This document shows positions 28,517 through 36,765 of a stretch of 64,000 nt of DNA, piece by piece. Where the stretch lies: positions 57,000 through 120,999 of the forward strand of contig CAILZI010000102.1 of the NCBI GenBank assembly GCA_903838675.1. The letters are read 5' to 3'. Origin of the DNA: an uncultured Verrucomicrobiota bacterium. Lineage in GTDB: Bacteria > Verrucomicrobiota > Verrucomicrobiia > Verrucomicrobiales > Verrucomicrobiaceae. The translations under genes were made by a program, and so were the position numbers. The notes beneath the pieces were generated by a model that did not search any database, was not told the DNA's origin, and saw nothing but the letters and a program-made list of their open reading frames with translations. Within the stretch, counting starts at the first letter, position 1. Each line of letters begins with the position of its first letter.

Positions 28517-29892
28517 GCGACCTCCTTTCGGCGAATCACGATGAGACAGGTGGCGCAGGTGGCGAAGGCGCAGATGCAGTGAACAATGGTGGTGGAGAGC
28601 GCGATGCCCGCAGCTCCAAGATCACGCATCAGAAGGTAATTGAGCGAAGCATTGAGAAAGAGAGCGCTGAACGCGATGGTGAGCATGTAGCGAGAGGCCT
28701 GCAGCGATACGGCGACTCGTGCAGCCACGGTGCCGAGGATGTAGAAGGGAATCTGGAAAGCCGCGTAGCGCAGCACTTCAGCCACGCGCTGGGTGTCCTG
28801 CGGACCGAAGGCACCGCGCTCAAACAGCGTGCGGACGATCCAGGGTGCCAGAAAGCACAGCACCAGCGTCATGGGCAGTGCGGCAGTGACGATGATCCCG
28901 GCGCTGGTGAAGAGCCGCCTGCGCAGGCCTTTCCAGTCACGTTGCGCCACGAGCTCGGCGAAATGCGGGAAGAGCACATCCGAGGCGGGGCCGGCGGTGA
29001 CGGCGAGCACGATGGCGCAGACTTTGTCTGAATACCCCAGCACGGCCACCGAACCGGCGGTGAGCCAAGCCGCCATGGTTTGATCCACCACGATCGCACT
29101 GCCAAAGGCGACGCCGCCGATGAGGAATGGCACGGCATTGCGCAGCACCACGCGCAGTCCTGGCTCCCAATGGCGCACCGAACAGCGCCACCAGCTGAAG
29201 CTGCGCGGAAGGCGGCGGATGATGGCCACCAGCAGCACCGAGAGATGCGCCACCGCTCCTCCAACGGTGCCGTACACGAGTGTCCAGGCACTGACCTGGT
29301 TTCCAGCGACCAGCAACGCGATGACGATGCCGAGGGGGACGAGCATCGGCGCAGATGCCGCCAGCAGAAAGGTTTTCCCGGCACGCAGCCACGCGCCGAG
29401 GTGCTGGGCCACGCCAAAGCAAAGCAGGAAGGGCAGGAGGCCGCGCAGCAGCTTCACCGCGAGCGCCTGCTTGGCGGGATCGAAGCCTTTCGTGGTCCAG
29501 GCGACCACCCAGGGGGCTGCCCGGGCCAGCAGCAGGCCGCAGATCAGCAAGGCGGCGAAATGCGATGCGACACTCTGAATTCCGAGGCGATAGGCGCGGC
29601 GCAGGCCCCGGCGCTCGCGCAGTTCGGCATAGGCGGGCACGAAAGATTCGGGGATGCCACCACCGAGCACTGAGGCGACAAAGGTGAAAAAGCCGAAGAC
29701 GAGCATGAAGGCGTCCAGCTCGCTGGCGGTGCCGAGCTTGTCGGCGACGAGGGCGTCCTTGGCGAAGGCGACGATCTTGCCGACCATGGTGAGCAGGGCC
29801 ACCAGCAGGAAGCCCGAGACCATGGCCGACCCGGCCCCGCGTGCGAACAAGGCACGAAGGGGGGAGGGCAGGGCGAGGCGAATTGCAGGCAT
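28513..29892 (-). CDS. MurJ/Wzx-like lipid-linked glycan flippase
   Basis: 459 residues with ~12-14 predicted helices (MATE/MVF superfamily). The N-terminal AFAKDALVADKLGTASELDAF and GGGIPESFVPAYAELRERRG resemble MurJ. Given its place as first gene of the operon with ligase, glycosyltransferase and asnB, it more likely flips an O-antigen or exopolysaccharide lipid intermediate than lipid II. Confidence 0.82.
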   Translation of the reverse strand: MPAIRLALPSPLRALFARGAGSAMVSGFLLVALLTMVGKIVAFAKDALVADKLGTASELDAFMLVFGFFTFVASVLGGGIPESFVPAYAELRERRGLRRAYRLGIQSVASHFAALLICGLLLARAAPWVVAWTTKGFDPAKQALAVKLLRGLLPFLLCFGVAQHLGAWLRAGKTFLLAASAPMLVPLGIVIALLVAGNQVSAWTLVYGTVGGAVAHLSVLLVAIIRRLPRSFSWWRCSVRHWEPGLRVVLRNAVPFLIGGVAFGSAIVVDQTMAAWLTAGSVAVLGYSDKVCAIVLAVTAGPASDVLFPHFAELVAQRDWKGLRRRLFTSAGIIVTAALPMTLVLCFLAPWIVRTLFERGAFGPQDTQRVAEVLRYAAFQIPFYILGTVAARVAVSLQASRYMLTIAFSALFLNASLNYLLMRDLGAAGIALSTTIVHCICAFATCATCLIVIRRKEVA

Positions 29893-30425
29893 TCCAGTAA
29901 ACTATAAACACCATAAAACGATTCGGCAAACTTGAGGTCGGGATATTTAGGGGGGGATTCGGGGGCGGACGGGTGGTTTTCCCCCGGTCTCCAGCAGGGG
30001 TTTAAGGCCTGTTTTAAGGGCTGTGGGGGCGTTGGAAAGGGCTGGGCTGTCTTTGTATTGACGGGGGTGGAAAGGCCTGTGGAAGGCGGGTTGGAGGCGC
30101 GGTGAGGCTTCGTCGGAGAAGATGAGGGGCTGGAACGTAGGTTGGGTGTGTTTGGCGTCCCCGGCTTTCAAAAGCCCCCAAGCGCCCTTCGCCAAACCGC
30201 CCGACTTTGAGGGTGCTCGCAGGCTGAGGTGTTTGCCGTGCGCTGAGATACGGGCGGGCTGTCGCCACATCCATCCCACGAGCGGCGGCGGAGCAGGTGC
30301 GTTATCCTGCCCCCGCCAGGTTCGTTTCAGGGTCCATGGGTTCAAAAGGTGTTTTGAGCCCTGAACCCGTGAACGGAGGCGGCGCTGCTGGAAAGGGGCG
30401 GAGATGTGAGTTAGCAGTGCGAGTT

Positions 30426-30590
30426 GGGACGAAGGATTCTAGGGACGCGCACAGTGCATCCCTACCCGCCCAGCGTGTCGCGGCACCTCAGGGCTGGTAG
30501 GGAACCGCTGTGCCGGGTCCGTGATTTCGGGTCTGTGACGGCGCAGGCGATGAAAAAGGTCCGCCGTCCTTGTCGTGGTCGATAAACTGG
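30426..30590 (+). repeat. Dispersed two-module repeat, copy A
   Basis: Module 1 (30426-30465) contains the imperfect palindrome agggacgcgc-aca-gtgcatccct. Module 2 (30490-30590) begins ggtagggaaccgctgtgc. Both modules recur inverted, in swapped order, at 34852-35040. Confidence 0.7.
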
Positions 30591-30656
30591 AGTGCAGCAG
30601 CGGGATGTTTTTTCTGACCCCGCTGGGTTCAGTTCTCCGTTGGGTTCAGGATCATA

Positions 30657-30729
30657 GGATCACTCCTTATATATAGGGAGTGATCCTGTGATCCTTATAG
30701 GATCATGAGCCTATCAGGCTCATGATCCT
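30657..30729. repeat. Cluster of perfect palindromes
   Basis: A 10-bp arm (ggatcactcc, 30657-30666) pairs with 30677-30686 across an AT-rich spacer. A 14-bp arm (30699-30712) pairs perfectly with 30716-30729 across 3 nt. The hexamer aggatc is repeated several times. Strong cruciform or hairpin potential. Confidence 0.75.
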
Positions 30730-31156
30730 CATTTGAGCCTGAGCCTGGCTCTACGCCAAGGGGCTGCATGGAGGGTGGTTTGCCATCCTGTGCGTCATCC
30801 TGCTTCCAAAGGTGGCGGGAGGTGCTGCATGGCAAACCCCTCTGGTATTTCCCGTCGGGGGTTGGGATTGGTATCATGATACCGATCTGATACCACGCTG
30901 ATACTTGATACCATTTCGTGGCAGAGGGCTTGGCGGGGGTGTTTATGGCGGCTGGCAAAACTCATTTCCGTTTGGCGGGTTGTCTCTTGCTCGAAGATCA
31001 TGGGCTCCGACGGCGGCTGGCTGGGACAGCCAGCCCTACCTGCACTGGGCTGGCGCGAGGTAGGGAGGCTTGTCCTCAAGCCTCCGCCGAGTGTCGCCAC
31101 GCATCCTTTTCGGAAATCCGTTTTGGAAAACGCTACATATCTCAAGCGCTCCAGAT

Positions 31157-31281
31157 GGGGGATCAGGATGATCCCCCTCCGCCTGCTCTGGAGGAGAGGG
31201 ATCGTCCCGATCCCTCACGTGTGAGCACAGCCCAACGGATTCGCGCCATCTCATCCAAGCCAGGGGATCAAGATGATCCCC
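31157..31281. repeat. Pair of GATC-centred palindromes
   Basis: gggggatca-gga-tgatccccc at 31157-31177 and ggggatca-aga-tgatcccc at 31263-31281 are near-identical palindromes about 100 bp apart, close to the 3' end of glgX. Confidence 0.65.
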
Positions 31282-31307
31282 CCCTCCGCTGGCATTTGAG
31301 ACCGGGC

Positions 31308-33527
31308 TCAGATCTTCGGCTCCAGCGCCTCGCGGTCTCCTGCGGCCAAGGTCAGGCACACAATTCCCTGGCCTAGCAGGGGGTACTTTTCGGCACCGGC
31401 CAATCCAGGGGATGGCTTGGACGGGAAAGAGGGACTCAATGCGGTGTCGAAAACGAGGGACCAGAGGATGTCCCGGTTACCAGGGAGAATGAAAGGCTGT
31501 GGCTCGGCGCTGTTGTTGAAAAGCAGCAGAAGCGGGCTGGAGGAATCACTCATGGCGCCCATCAGTGCACCAAAGCAGCGTCGGGTCTCCTGGTGCCATT
31601 CCTCATGGTGCAGCAGGGTGCCGTCACTTTCGATCCAGAGGACGTCGCGCAGGCCGGTGGCGGGATTGAGTTTGCCATCGAAATAGCTGCTGCGGCGAAA
31701 CACTTCATGAGTGCGGCGGAAAGCGGTGATCTGGCGGGTGAAGGTGAGCATCTCTTCGTCACAGTCGTGCCAGTCGAGCCAGCTGATGTCGCTGTCCTGG
31801 CAGTAGGCGTTGTTGTTGCCGCGCTGGGTGCGGCCGCGTTCATCGCCTGCGGTGAGGAAGGGGACGCCGAGGGAGCACATCATCGTGGCGATCAGGCCGC
31901 GGCGGAGCCGTGCACGAGTTTGCAAAATGGCGGCATCGGTGGTGGGGCCTTCCACGCCGCAGTTGGTGCTGTGGTTGTTGCTGTCGCCATCACGATTGTC
32001 CTCGTTGTTGGCTTCATTGTGCTTGTTCTCATAGCTCACGAGATCCAGCAGCGTGAAGCCGTCGTGCGAGGTGAGAAAATTGATGCTGGCCAGGGGCGGG
32101 CGCTGGTTCCAGCCGAAGACGTCCTGGCTGCCGCAGAAGCGCTTGGCGAACTCGGCGGTGCAGCCTGAATCACCCCGCCACCAGCTGCGCACGGTGTCGC
32201 GGTATTTTCCATTCAGCTCACGCCAGGGTTCGGGGAAATTGCCCACCTGATAGCTGTCCATGCGCGAGATGTCCCAGGCTTCGGCGATGAGCTTGACGCG
32301 TGAGAGCACGGGATCCTGCGCAATGGCGCTGAGGAACGGAGACTGACGGTTGAACCCGTCTTTTTCATCGCGGGCCACGGTCACGGCCAGATCAAAGCGG
32401 AAGCCATCCACATGCATTTCCGTGACCCAGTAGCGCAGGCTGTCCAGGATGAGGCGCAGGGCCGGCTGGCTGGCGGAGTCGACCGAGTTGCCACAGCCGG
32501 TGACGTTGACGTAATCCGCGCCGTTCTCACCGAAATGGTGCCGGTAGTAGCTGTGATCATCCAGCCCACGGAACATCAAGGACGGGCCGTATTCGTTGCC
32601 TTCAGCGGTGTGATTGTAAACGACGTCGAGAATGACCTCGATGCCGGCGGCGTGCATGGCCTTCACCATGGCCTTGAACTCGCGCACCTGCTCCTGCGGA
32701 TCAGCGGAGGAGGCATAGGTGTTGTGCGGAGCGAAGAAGCCGATGGTGTTGTAGCCCCAGTAGTTGGTGAGATCCCGGCCCAGCAGAAAGCCGTCGTCCA
32801 GATGCTGATGCACTGGCAGCAATTGCACGCTGGTGATGCCGAGATCGCGCAGGTAGGAAGTGACGGCGGGGTGTGCGAGGCCGGCGTAGGTGCCACGCAG
32901 CTTGGCCGGCACATCCGGGTGCGTTTGGGTGAAGCCCTTCACGTGCAGCTCGCAGATGACGGTGTCCTGCCAGGACACGCGGGGTTTGGTGTCGCCGGTC
33001 CAGTCGAAGGATTCGTCGATCACCACGCTTTTCAGGGCCTCGGCTCCGTTGTCGGTGCGGCCATTGGAGTGGCGTGGATCTGGCAGGGTGCGCATGTGCT
33101 CGGCCTCGTCGGGCTTGCCGTGGATGGCCCGGGCGTAGGGGTCGAGCATGAGTTTCTTGGCATTGAAACGCATCGCATTTTTGGGCAGCCAGGGCCCGTG
33201 GGCGCGGTAGCCGTAGAGCGTGCCAGCTTTGACTCCGCGTACGGTGGCATGCCACAGATCGCACTCGGTGCGCTGCATGCGCACCCGGGCGGTCTCGCGG
33301 GTGGCGTCCTTGGGATCGTACAGGCAGAGGTCCATGGCCACGGCGTGGCGGGAGTGCACCACGAACCGGGTGCTTTCGCGCAGCAGGGTGACGCCGGGCG
33401 CCAGAGGCTCACCACTGATCTCAAAGGAAACGGGGAGGGGGGAGGCTGCGGCGGTCACGCGAGCAGGGGTGGCGGGCGTGGTCTTGCGGGCAAATTTGCG
33501 TTTCAGGCTGGTGAGCAAAGGTTGCAT
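31308..33527 (-). CDS. glgX: Glycogen debranching enzyme (isoamylase type)
   Basis: About 739 residues from the ATG at 33527. An N-terminal carbohydrate-binding domain (CBM48, ~45-180: FVVHSRHAVAMDLCLYD) precedes a GH13 barrel with DVVYNHTAEGNEYGP, DGFRFDLAV (nucleophile Asp), LIAEAWD (acid/base Glu) and FLTSHDGFTL (transition-state Asp). It removes alpha-1,6 branches from glycogen after phosphorylase action. No other glycogen genes are adjacent. A divergent SGNH hydrolase gene starts only 34 bp away, so the two promoters overlap. Confidence 0.92.
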   Translation of the reverse strand: MQPLLTSLKRKFARKTTPATPARVTAAASPLPVSFEISGEPLAPGVTLLRESTRFVVHSRHAVAMDLCLYDPKDATRETARVRMQRTECDLWHATVRGVKAGTLYGYRAHGPWLPKNAMRFNAKKLMLDPYARAIHGKPDEAEHMRTLPDPRHSNGRTDNGAEALKSVVIDESFDWTGDTKPRVSWQDTVICELHVKGFTQTHPDVPAKLRGTYAGLAHPAVTSYLRDLGITSVQLLPVHQHLDDGFLLGRDLTNYWGYNTIGFFAPHNTYASSADPQEQVREFKAMVKAMHAAGIEVILDVVYNHTAEGNEYGPSLMFRGLDDHSYYRHHFGENGADYVNVTGCGNSVDSASQPALRLILDSLRYWVTEMHVDGFRFDLAVTVARDEKDGFNRQSPFLSAIAQDPVLSRVKLIAEAWDISRMDSYQVGNFPEPWRELNGKYRDTVRSWWRGDSGCTAEFAKRFCGSQDVFGWNQRPPLASINFLTSHDGFTLLDLVSYENKHNEANNEDNRDGDSNNHSTNCGVEGPTTDAAILQTRARLRRGLIATMMCSLGVPFLTAGDERGRTQRGNNNAYCQDSDISWLDWHDCDEEMLTFTRQITAFRRTHEVFRRSSYFDGKLNPATGLRDVLWIESDGTLLHHEEWHQETRRCFGALMGAMSDSSSPLLLLFNNSAEPQPFILPGNRDILWSLVFDTALSPSFPSKPSPGLAGAEKYPLLGQGIVCLTLAAGDREALEPKI

Positions 33528-33561
33528 GAGACCCACAACGCACAACGTTTGCCATGCCGCC

Positions 33562-34785
33562 ATGAATTATCGCCATTTTACCGTCCTTTTTCTGCTGCTG
33601 GCCTCCCCCTGGGCCCATGCCCTCAAGCCGGCGGACCCGGCCCGCTTTGAAAAAGCCATCCAGGCCTTTGAGGCTGAGGATGCCGCCAAAACGCCGCCGA
33701 AGGATGTGACGGTGTTTGTCGGGGCCTCCAACATCCGCCGCTGGCAGTCGCTGCCGGAGAGGTTCAAAAAAACGCCGCTGCTCAACCGGGGCTTTGGCGG
33801 CTCGCAGCTCAGTGACGTGGCGTATTTCGCGGATCGCTGTGTCATCAAATACAAGCCGAAGCAGATCTACCTCAACGCCGGTGGCAATGACCTGCATGCG
33901 GGGCGGACGCCGGAGGAGGTGCTGGCTTCGTTTGAGGAGTTTGTGACGAAGGTGAAAGCGGCGCTGCCAAAGACTGCCATCGCCTTCATCTCCATTCCGC
34001 CTTCGCCTTCGCGCTGGGGCGAGGTGGAGCAGGTGAAAAAGGCCAATGCGCTGATCCTGGCCTCCTGCAAGAAGCAGGGGGTGGATTTCATCGACACCTT
34101 CACCCTGCTGCTCGGTGCGGACGGCCAGCCCCGCCCTGAGCTTTTCGTGGAGGACCAACTGCACTTCAGCGAGGCCGGTTACGATGTCGTCACCTCCGCC
34201 ATCCGCTGGCAGAAGGACATTCTGGCCTTTGCGAAGAAGGATGCGGAAAAGGCGCCGCCGGAGCATCCCATCGTGTTCACCGGCAGTTCCAGCATTGTGA
34301 AATGGAAAACGCTGGCAGAGGATTTCCCCGGGCTGCCGGTGATGAACCGTGGCTTCGGCGGCTCCGAGGTGTTTGATTCGTTCAACTACGCACATCTGAC
34401 CGTGATCCCATACAAGCCCCGGCAGGTCGTTTTTTATGCGGGCGGCAATGACATCAGTGCGGGCAAGACGCCGCAGCGGGTGTTTGAGGATTTCAAAGCC
34501 TTCGTGGCCAAGGTGCACGCGGCGCTGCCGGAGTGCCGCATCTGCTACATTTCAAACGCGCCCAATCCGAAGCGCTGGAGCATGATCGACAAGATGATCG
34601 AGGCCAACCGGCTCATGGAGGCATTCACGAAGACGGACAAGAGGCTGCAGTTCATCAATGTGTATCCGTACATGCTCGGTGCCGATGGCAAACCGAAGCC
34701 GGACATCTTTGTGGAGGATCAGCTGCACATGAATGTGAATGGGTATGTGATCTGGAAGGAAGTGGTGGGGTCGTATTTGAAGTAG
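33562..34785 (+). CDS. Secreted protein with two SGNH hydrolase domains
   Basis: 407 residues with a signal peptide (cleavage near HALK). Two homologous ~190-residue SGNH domains follow. Each has the nucleophile block (FVGASNIRRW; FTGSSSIVKW), block II (NRGFGGSQ; NRGFGGSE), block III (NAGGNDLHAG; YAGGNDISAG) and the Asp-x-x-His block (VEDQLHFSEAGY; VEDQLHMNVNGY). Both halves retain the full catalytic set. Probably a carbohydrate or lipid deacetylase acting outside the cytoplasm. Confidence 0.86.
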   Translation: MNYRHFTVLFLLLASPWAHALKPADPARFEKAIQAFEAEDAAKTPPKDVTVFVGASNIRRWQSLPERFKKTPLLNRGFGGSQLSDVAYFADRCVIKYKPKQIYLNAGGNDLHAGRTPEEVLASFEEFVTKVKAALPKTAIAFISIPPSPSRWGEVEQVKKANALILASCKKQGVDFIDTFTLLLGADGQPRPELFVEDQLHFSEAGYDVVTSAIRWQKDILAFAKKDAEKAPPEHPIVFTGSSSIVKWKTLAEDFPGLPVMNRGFGGSEVFDSFNYAHLTVIPYKPRQVVFYAGGNDISAGKTPQRVFEDFKAFVAKVHAALPECRICYISNAPNPKRWSMIDKMIEANRLMEAFTKTDKRLQFINVYPYMLGADGKPKPDIFVEDQLHMNVNGYVIWKEVVGSYLK

Positions 34786-34851
34786 GGTGGCTATTGGGCG
34801 AGTGCACGCAGCAAAGTGATTCTCGATTATCCCCTCACGCCGCAAGGGGGT

Positions 34852-35040
34852 GGTAGGGATGCGCTGTGCGCGTCCCTAGAATCCTTCGTCCCAGTTTGAT
34901 CTGCCACCCGCCGCGTTCCCCCTTTCTAAAATCCTCCGTCCATTGCTGTCGAAACCCGCGAGGACGGCGCACCTTTTTGATCGCCTGCGGTGTTACAGAC
35001 CCGAAATCTGGGACCCGCACAGCGGTTCCCTACCATCCCT
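34852..35040 (-). repeat. Dispersed two-module repeat, copy B (inverted)
   Basis: Reverse complement of copy A with the two modules in the opposite order: module 1 at 34852-34892, module 2 at about 34930-35040. This fills most of the 303-bp spacer between the SGNH gene and the response regulator gene; nothing else is seen there. Confidence 0.7.
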
Positions 35041-35088
35041 TCTCGCGCCCGCAATACTATGCGCGGAAGACCGTGTAATTTGCGAACC

Positions 35089-35730
35089 TCACACCAGCCC
35101 TTCCTTCACCGCCTTCGCAATCGCACTGCCACGGCTGCGCACCTGCAGCTTCACATACACGCTGCGGATGTACTCGTCTGCGGTGTAATAGCCGATGCCG
35201 AGCTGGGCGGCGGCGTCTTTGATGGTGCTGCCGCTGACGAGCAGCTTCAAGATGTCCAGCTCACGCGGGGTGAGGCCGTAGTCCTTGTGCGGCGCGTTGG
35301 CCTTGGAGAACATCTCCAATACCCGGCGGGCGATGTGGGGATTGATGGGGGAGCCGCCAGCAGCGGCGCTGCGAATGGCGGCGGCGATGTCTTCGGTGCT
35401 GGAGGTTTTGAGGAGGTACCCGGCGGCACCGGCGCAGATGGCGCGGAAGATTTTGTCGTCCTCTTCAAACACCGTGAGGATCACGATGGCGGTATTGGGC
35501 GCAAGCTGGCGCAGACGTGCGATGCCTTCAAGACCGCTCACACCAGGCAGACCGACATCGAGCAACAGCACCTGGGGCGGCGGTTCTGTGGTGAGCGCGG
35601 CAAAGGCATCTTCGCAGGCCGTGAAGCGCTGCGTGCAGTCGATGCCTTCGAGACGGTTCAAGGCGCGGGCCAGACGCTCGCCGTAGGTCTTGTGGTCTTC
35701 GATGATCCAAAGGTGGATGGTGTCAGGCAT
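35089..35730 (-). CDS. NarL/FixJ-type response regulator
   Basis: 213 residues. The receiver domain (1-~125) has the phosphoacceptor in LLLDVGLPG, the acidic pair region IIEDHK and the conserved Lys region. The C-terminal LuxR helix-turn-helix (~150-213) reads LTPRELDILKLLVSGSTIKDAAAQLGI. It is the likely partner of the HisKA_3 kinase at 36766-38736, separated from it by the GyrB-like gene. Confidence 0.92.
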   Translation of the reverse strand: MPDTIHLWIIEDHKTYGERLARALNRLEGIDCTQRFTACEDAFAALTTEPPPQVLLLDVGLPGVSGLEGIARLRQLAPNTAIVILTVFEEDDKIFRAICAGAAGYLLKTSSTEDIAAAIRSAAAGGSPINPHIARRVLEMFSKANAPHKDYGLTPRELDILKLLVSGSTIKDAAAQLGIGYYTADEYIRSVYVKLQVRSRGSAIAKAVKEGLV

Positions 35731-35743
35731 AGAGCGTGTGTGT

Positions 35744-36736
35744 TTAATTTTTAGCCGGGTATTCTTGCTTCAGCTGATCCAGCACGGCCCGGCGCACGAC
35801 TGACCGCACATGCTTGGTGGAGAGCGATGACTTCGTCGGAGCACTGAACTCTGGACGTTTGAGCAAGACATGAATCATGGCGGCGGCCGGAGTCCAGCCC
35901 GCAGATTTGAGCGCATCTTTGAATCCCGCGACATGGGTGCCATGCTGGACTGTAGACATGCCGTTGCACCAAGAGCGCCAGCGGCAGGCTTTGGCGGTTC
36001 CGAAGGCAGCTGCGTTGATTTGAATATCATCCAGCTCAACGTTCAATTTGAATACCGCCTGATCAGGGCTCGTGAAGACCTCATCCATTTCTGATGAGTC
36101 AAATTCAGCGAGTTCAAGCAACCCGCCCGGTGCGTGGAACACCTCCTCTTGAAGTCCTAATATCAGACCGGGAAACAGATGAGCGGCGTCGAATAGCCGA
36201 CGTCTCACCACCGACCATCGAGGGGGCTGTGAAGACATTACTTCTGCGTCGGGAACAAACGTGATGCTGGTTCCCCGTCCTGTGGACTTTGTCTGTCTCA
36301 AGGGGGCGGTAGCATAGCCTTTCTCAAAACGTTGCTGCCAACAAAATCCGGCACGGTGGGAGACTACCTCGACGACGCTCGATAAAGCTGACACCACTAT
36401 CAATCCGACCCCACCGGCATTCAGATGGACGTGAGGGCTGTGCCCGTCTGCTGTTGGCGTGGCGTGGAGTTCCGTGAAATAAGTTTCTGCCAGTGTCCTG
36501 CTGCCTGAAGCTGGCACGTCGAAAGGCAGTCCTTCCCCATTGTCAGAAACACAAATGGAATGTCCATCGCGATAGGTGACTCCTATTCGGGTTGCCTTTC
36601 CTGCGAGGTATTGGTCCAAGCCGTTTGCCACCAGTTCATGAATCAGGTGCTCTAAACCGCGCGGTCCTGTATCGCCGATGTACATGCCGGGTCTCAAACG
36701 GATCATCTCAGCGATGTCAGAGGATGGTGAACTCAT
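35744..36736 (-). CDS. Stand-alone GyrB-like GHKL ATPase
   Basis: 330 residues that match only the N-terminal ~390 residues of GyrB/ParE: IRLRPGMYIGD, HELVANGLDQ (ATP-binding Glu and Asn), VSDNGEGLPFD (Asp/Gly box), NAGGVGLIVVSALS (altered lid motif; GyrB has HGVG), GTSITFVPD, and PTKSSLSTKHVRSVV, equivalent to the QTK loop with Q changed to P but Lys kept. TOPRIM and the DNA-binding tail are absent, so it cannot be a topoisomerase alone. It lies between the response regulator (13 bp away) and the sensor kinase (29 bp away), all on the minus strand. Role unknown; it may be a third component of that signalling system. Confidence 0.82.
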   Translation of the reverse strand: MSSPSSDIAEMIRLRPGMYIGDTGPRGLEHLIHELVANGLDQYLAGKATRIGVTYRDGHSICVSDNGEGLPFDVPASGSRTLAETYFTELHATPTADGHSPHVHLNAGGVGLIVVSALSSVVEVVSHRAGFCWQQRFEKGYATAPLRQTKSTGRGTSITFVPDAEVMSSQPPRWSVVRRRLFDAAHLFPGLILGLQEEVFHAPGGLLELAEFDSSEMDEVFTSPDQAVFKLNVELDDIQINAAAFGTAKACRWRSWCNGMSTVQHGTHVAGFKDALKSAGWTPAAAMIHVLLKRPEFSAPTKSSLSTKHVRSVVRRAVLDQLKQEYPAKN

Positions 36737-36765
36737 GGGATAATTATGAGCAGAGGTGTGTCGCT

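Larger units (their letters stand above)
29893..31307. other. 1.4-kb gene-free, repeat-rich region
   Basis: No reading frame here looks like a protein gene. The region holds G-rich tracts (29950-30010), one copy of a dispersed repeat (30426-30590), a cluster of palindromes at 30649-30729, and two GATC palindromes near 31157 and 31263. Composition shifts repeatedly, as in a graveyard of extragenic repeats. Confidence 0.6.

Noticed and set aside
23154..29892. Recent horizontal transfer of the polysaccharide operon
   Set aside because: Composition and overlaps look like the neighbouring genes; no transposase, integrase or att-like repeat was seen.
30918..31376. 152-codon plus-strand frame in the gene-free region
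   Set aside because: Runs through palindromic repeats and into the 3' end of glgX; composition is not protein-like.
35744..36736. Truncated gyrase pseudogene
   Set aside because: The frame is intact, the ATP-binding residues are kept, and the protein ends cleanly after the QTK-loop region, so a functional stand-alone ATPase is more likely.
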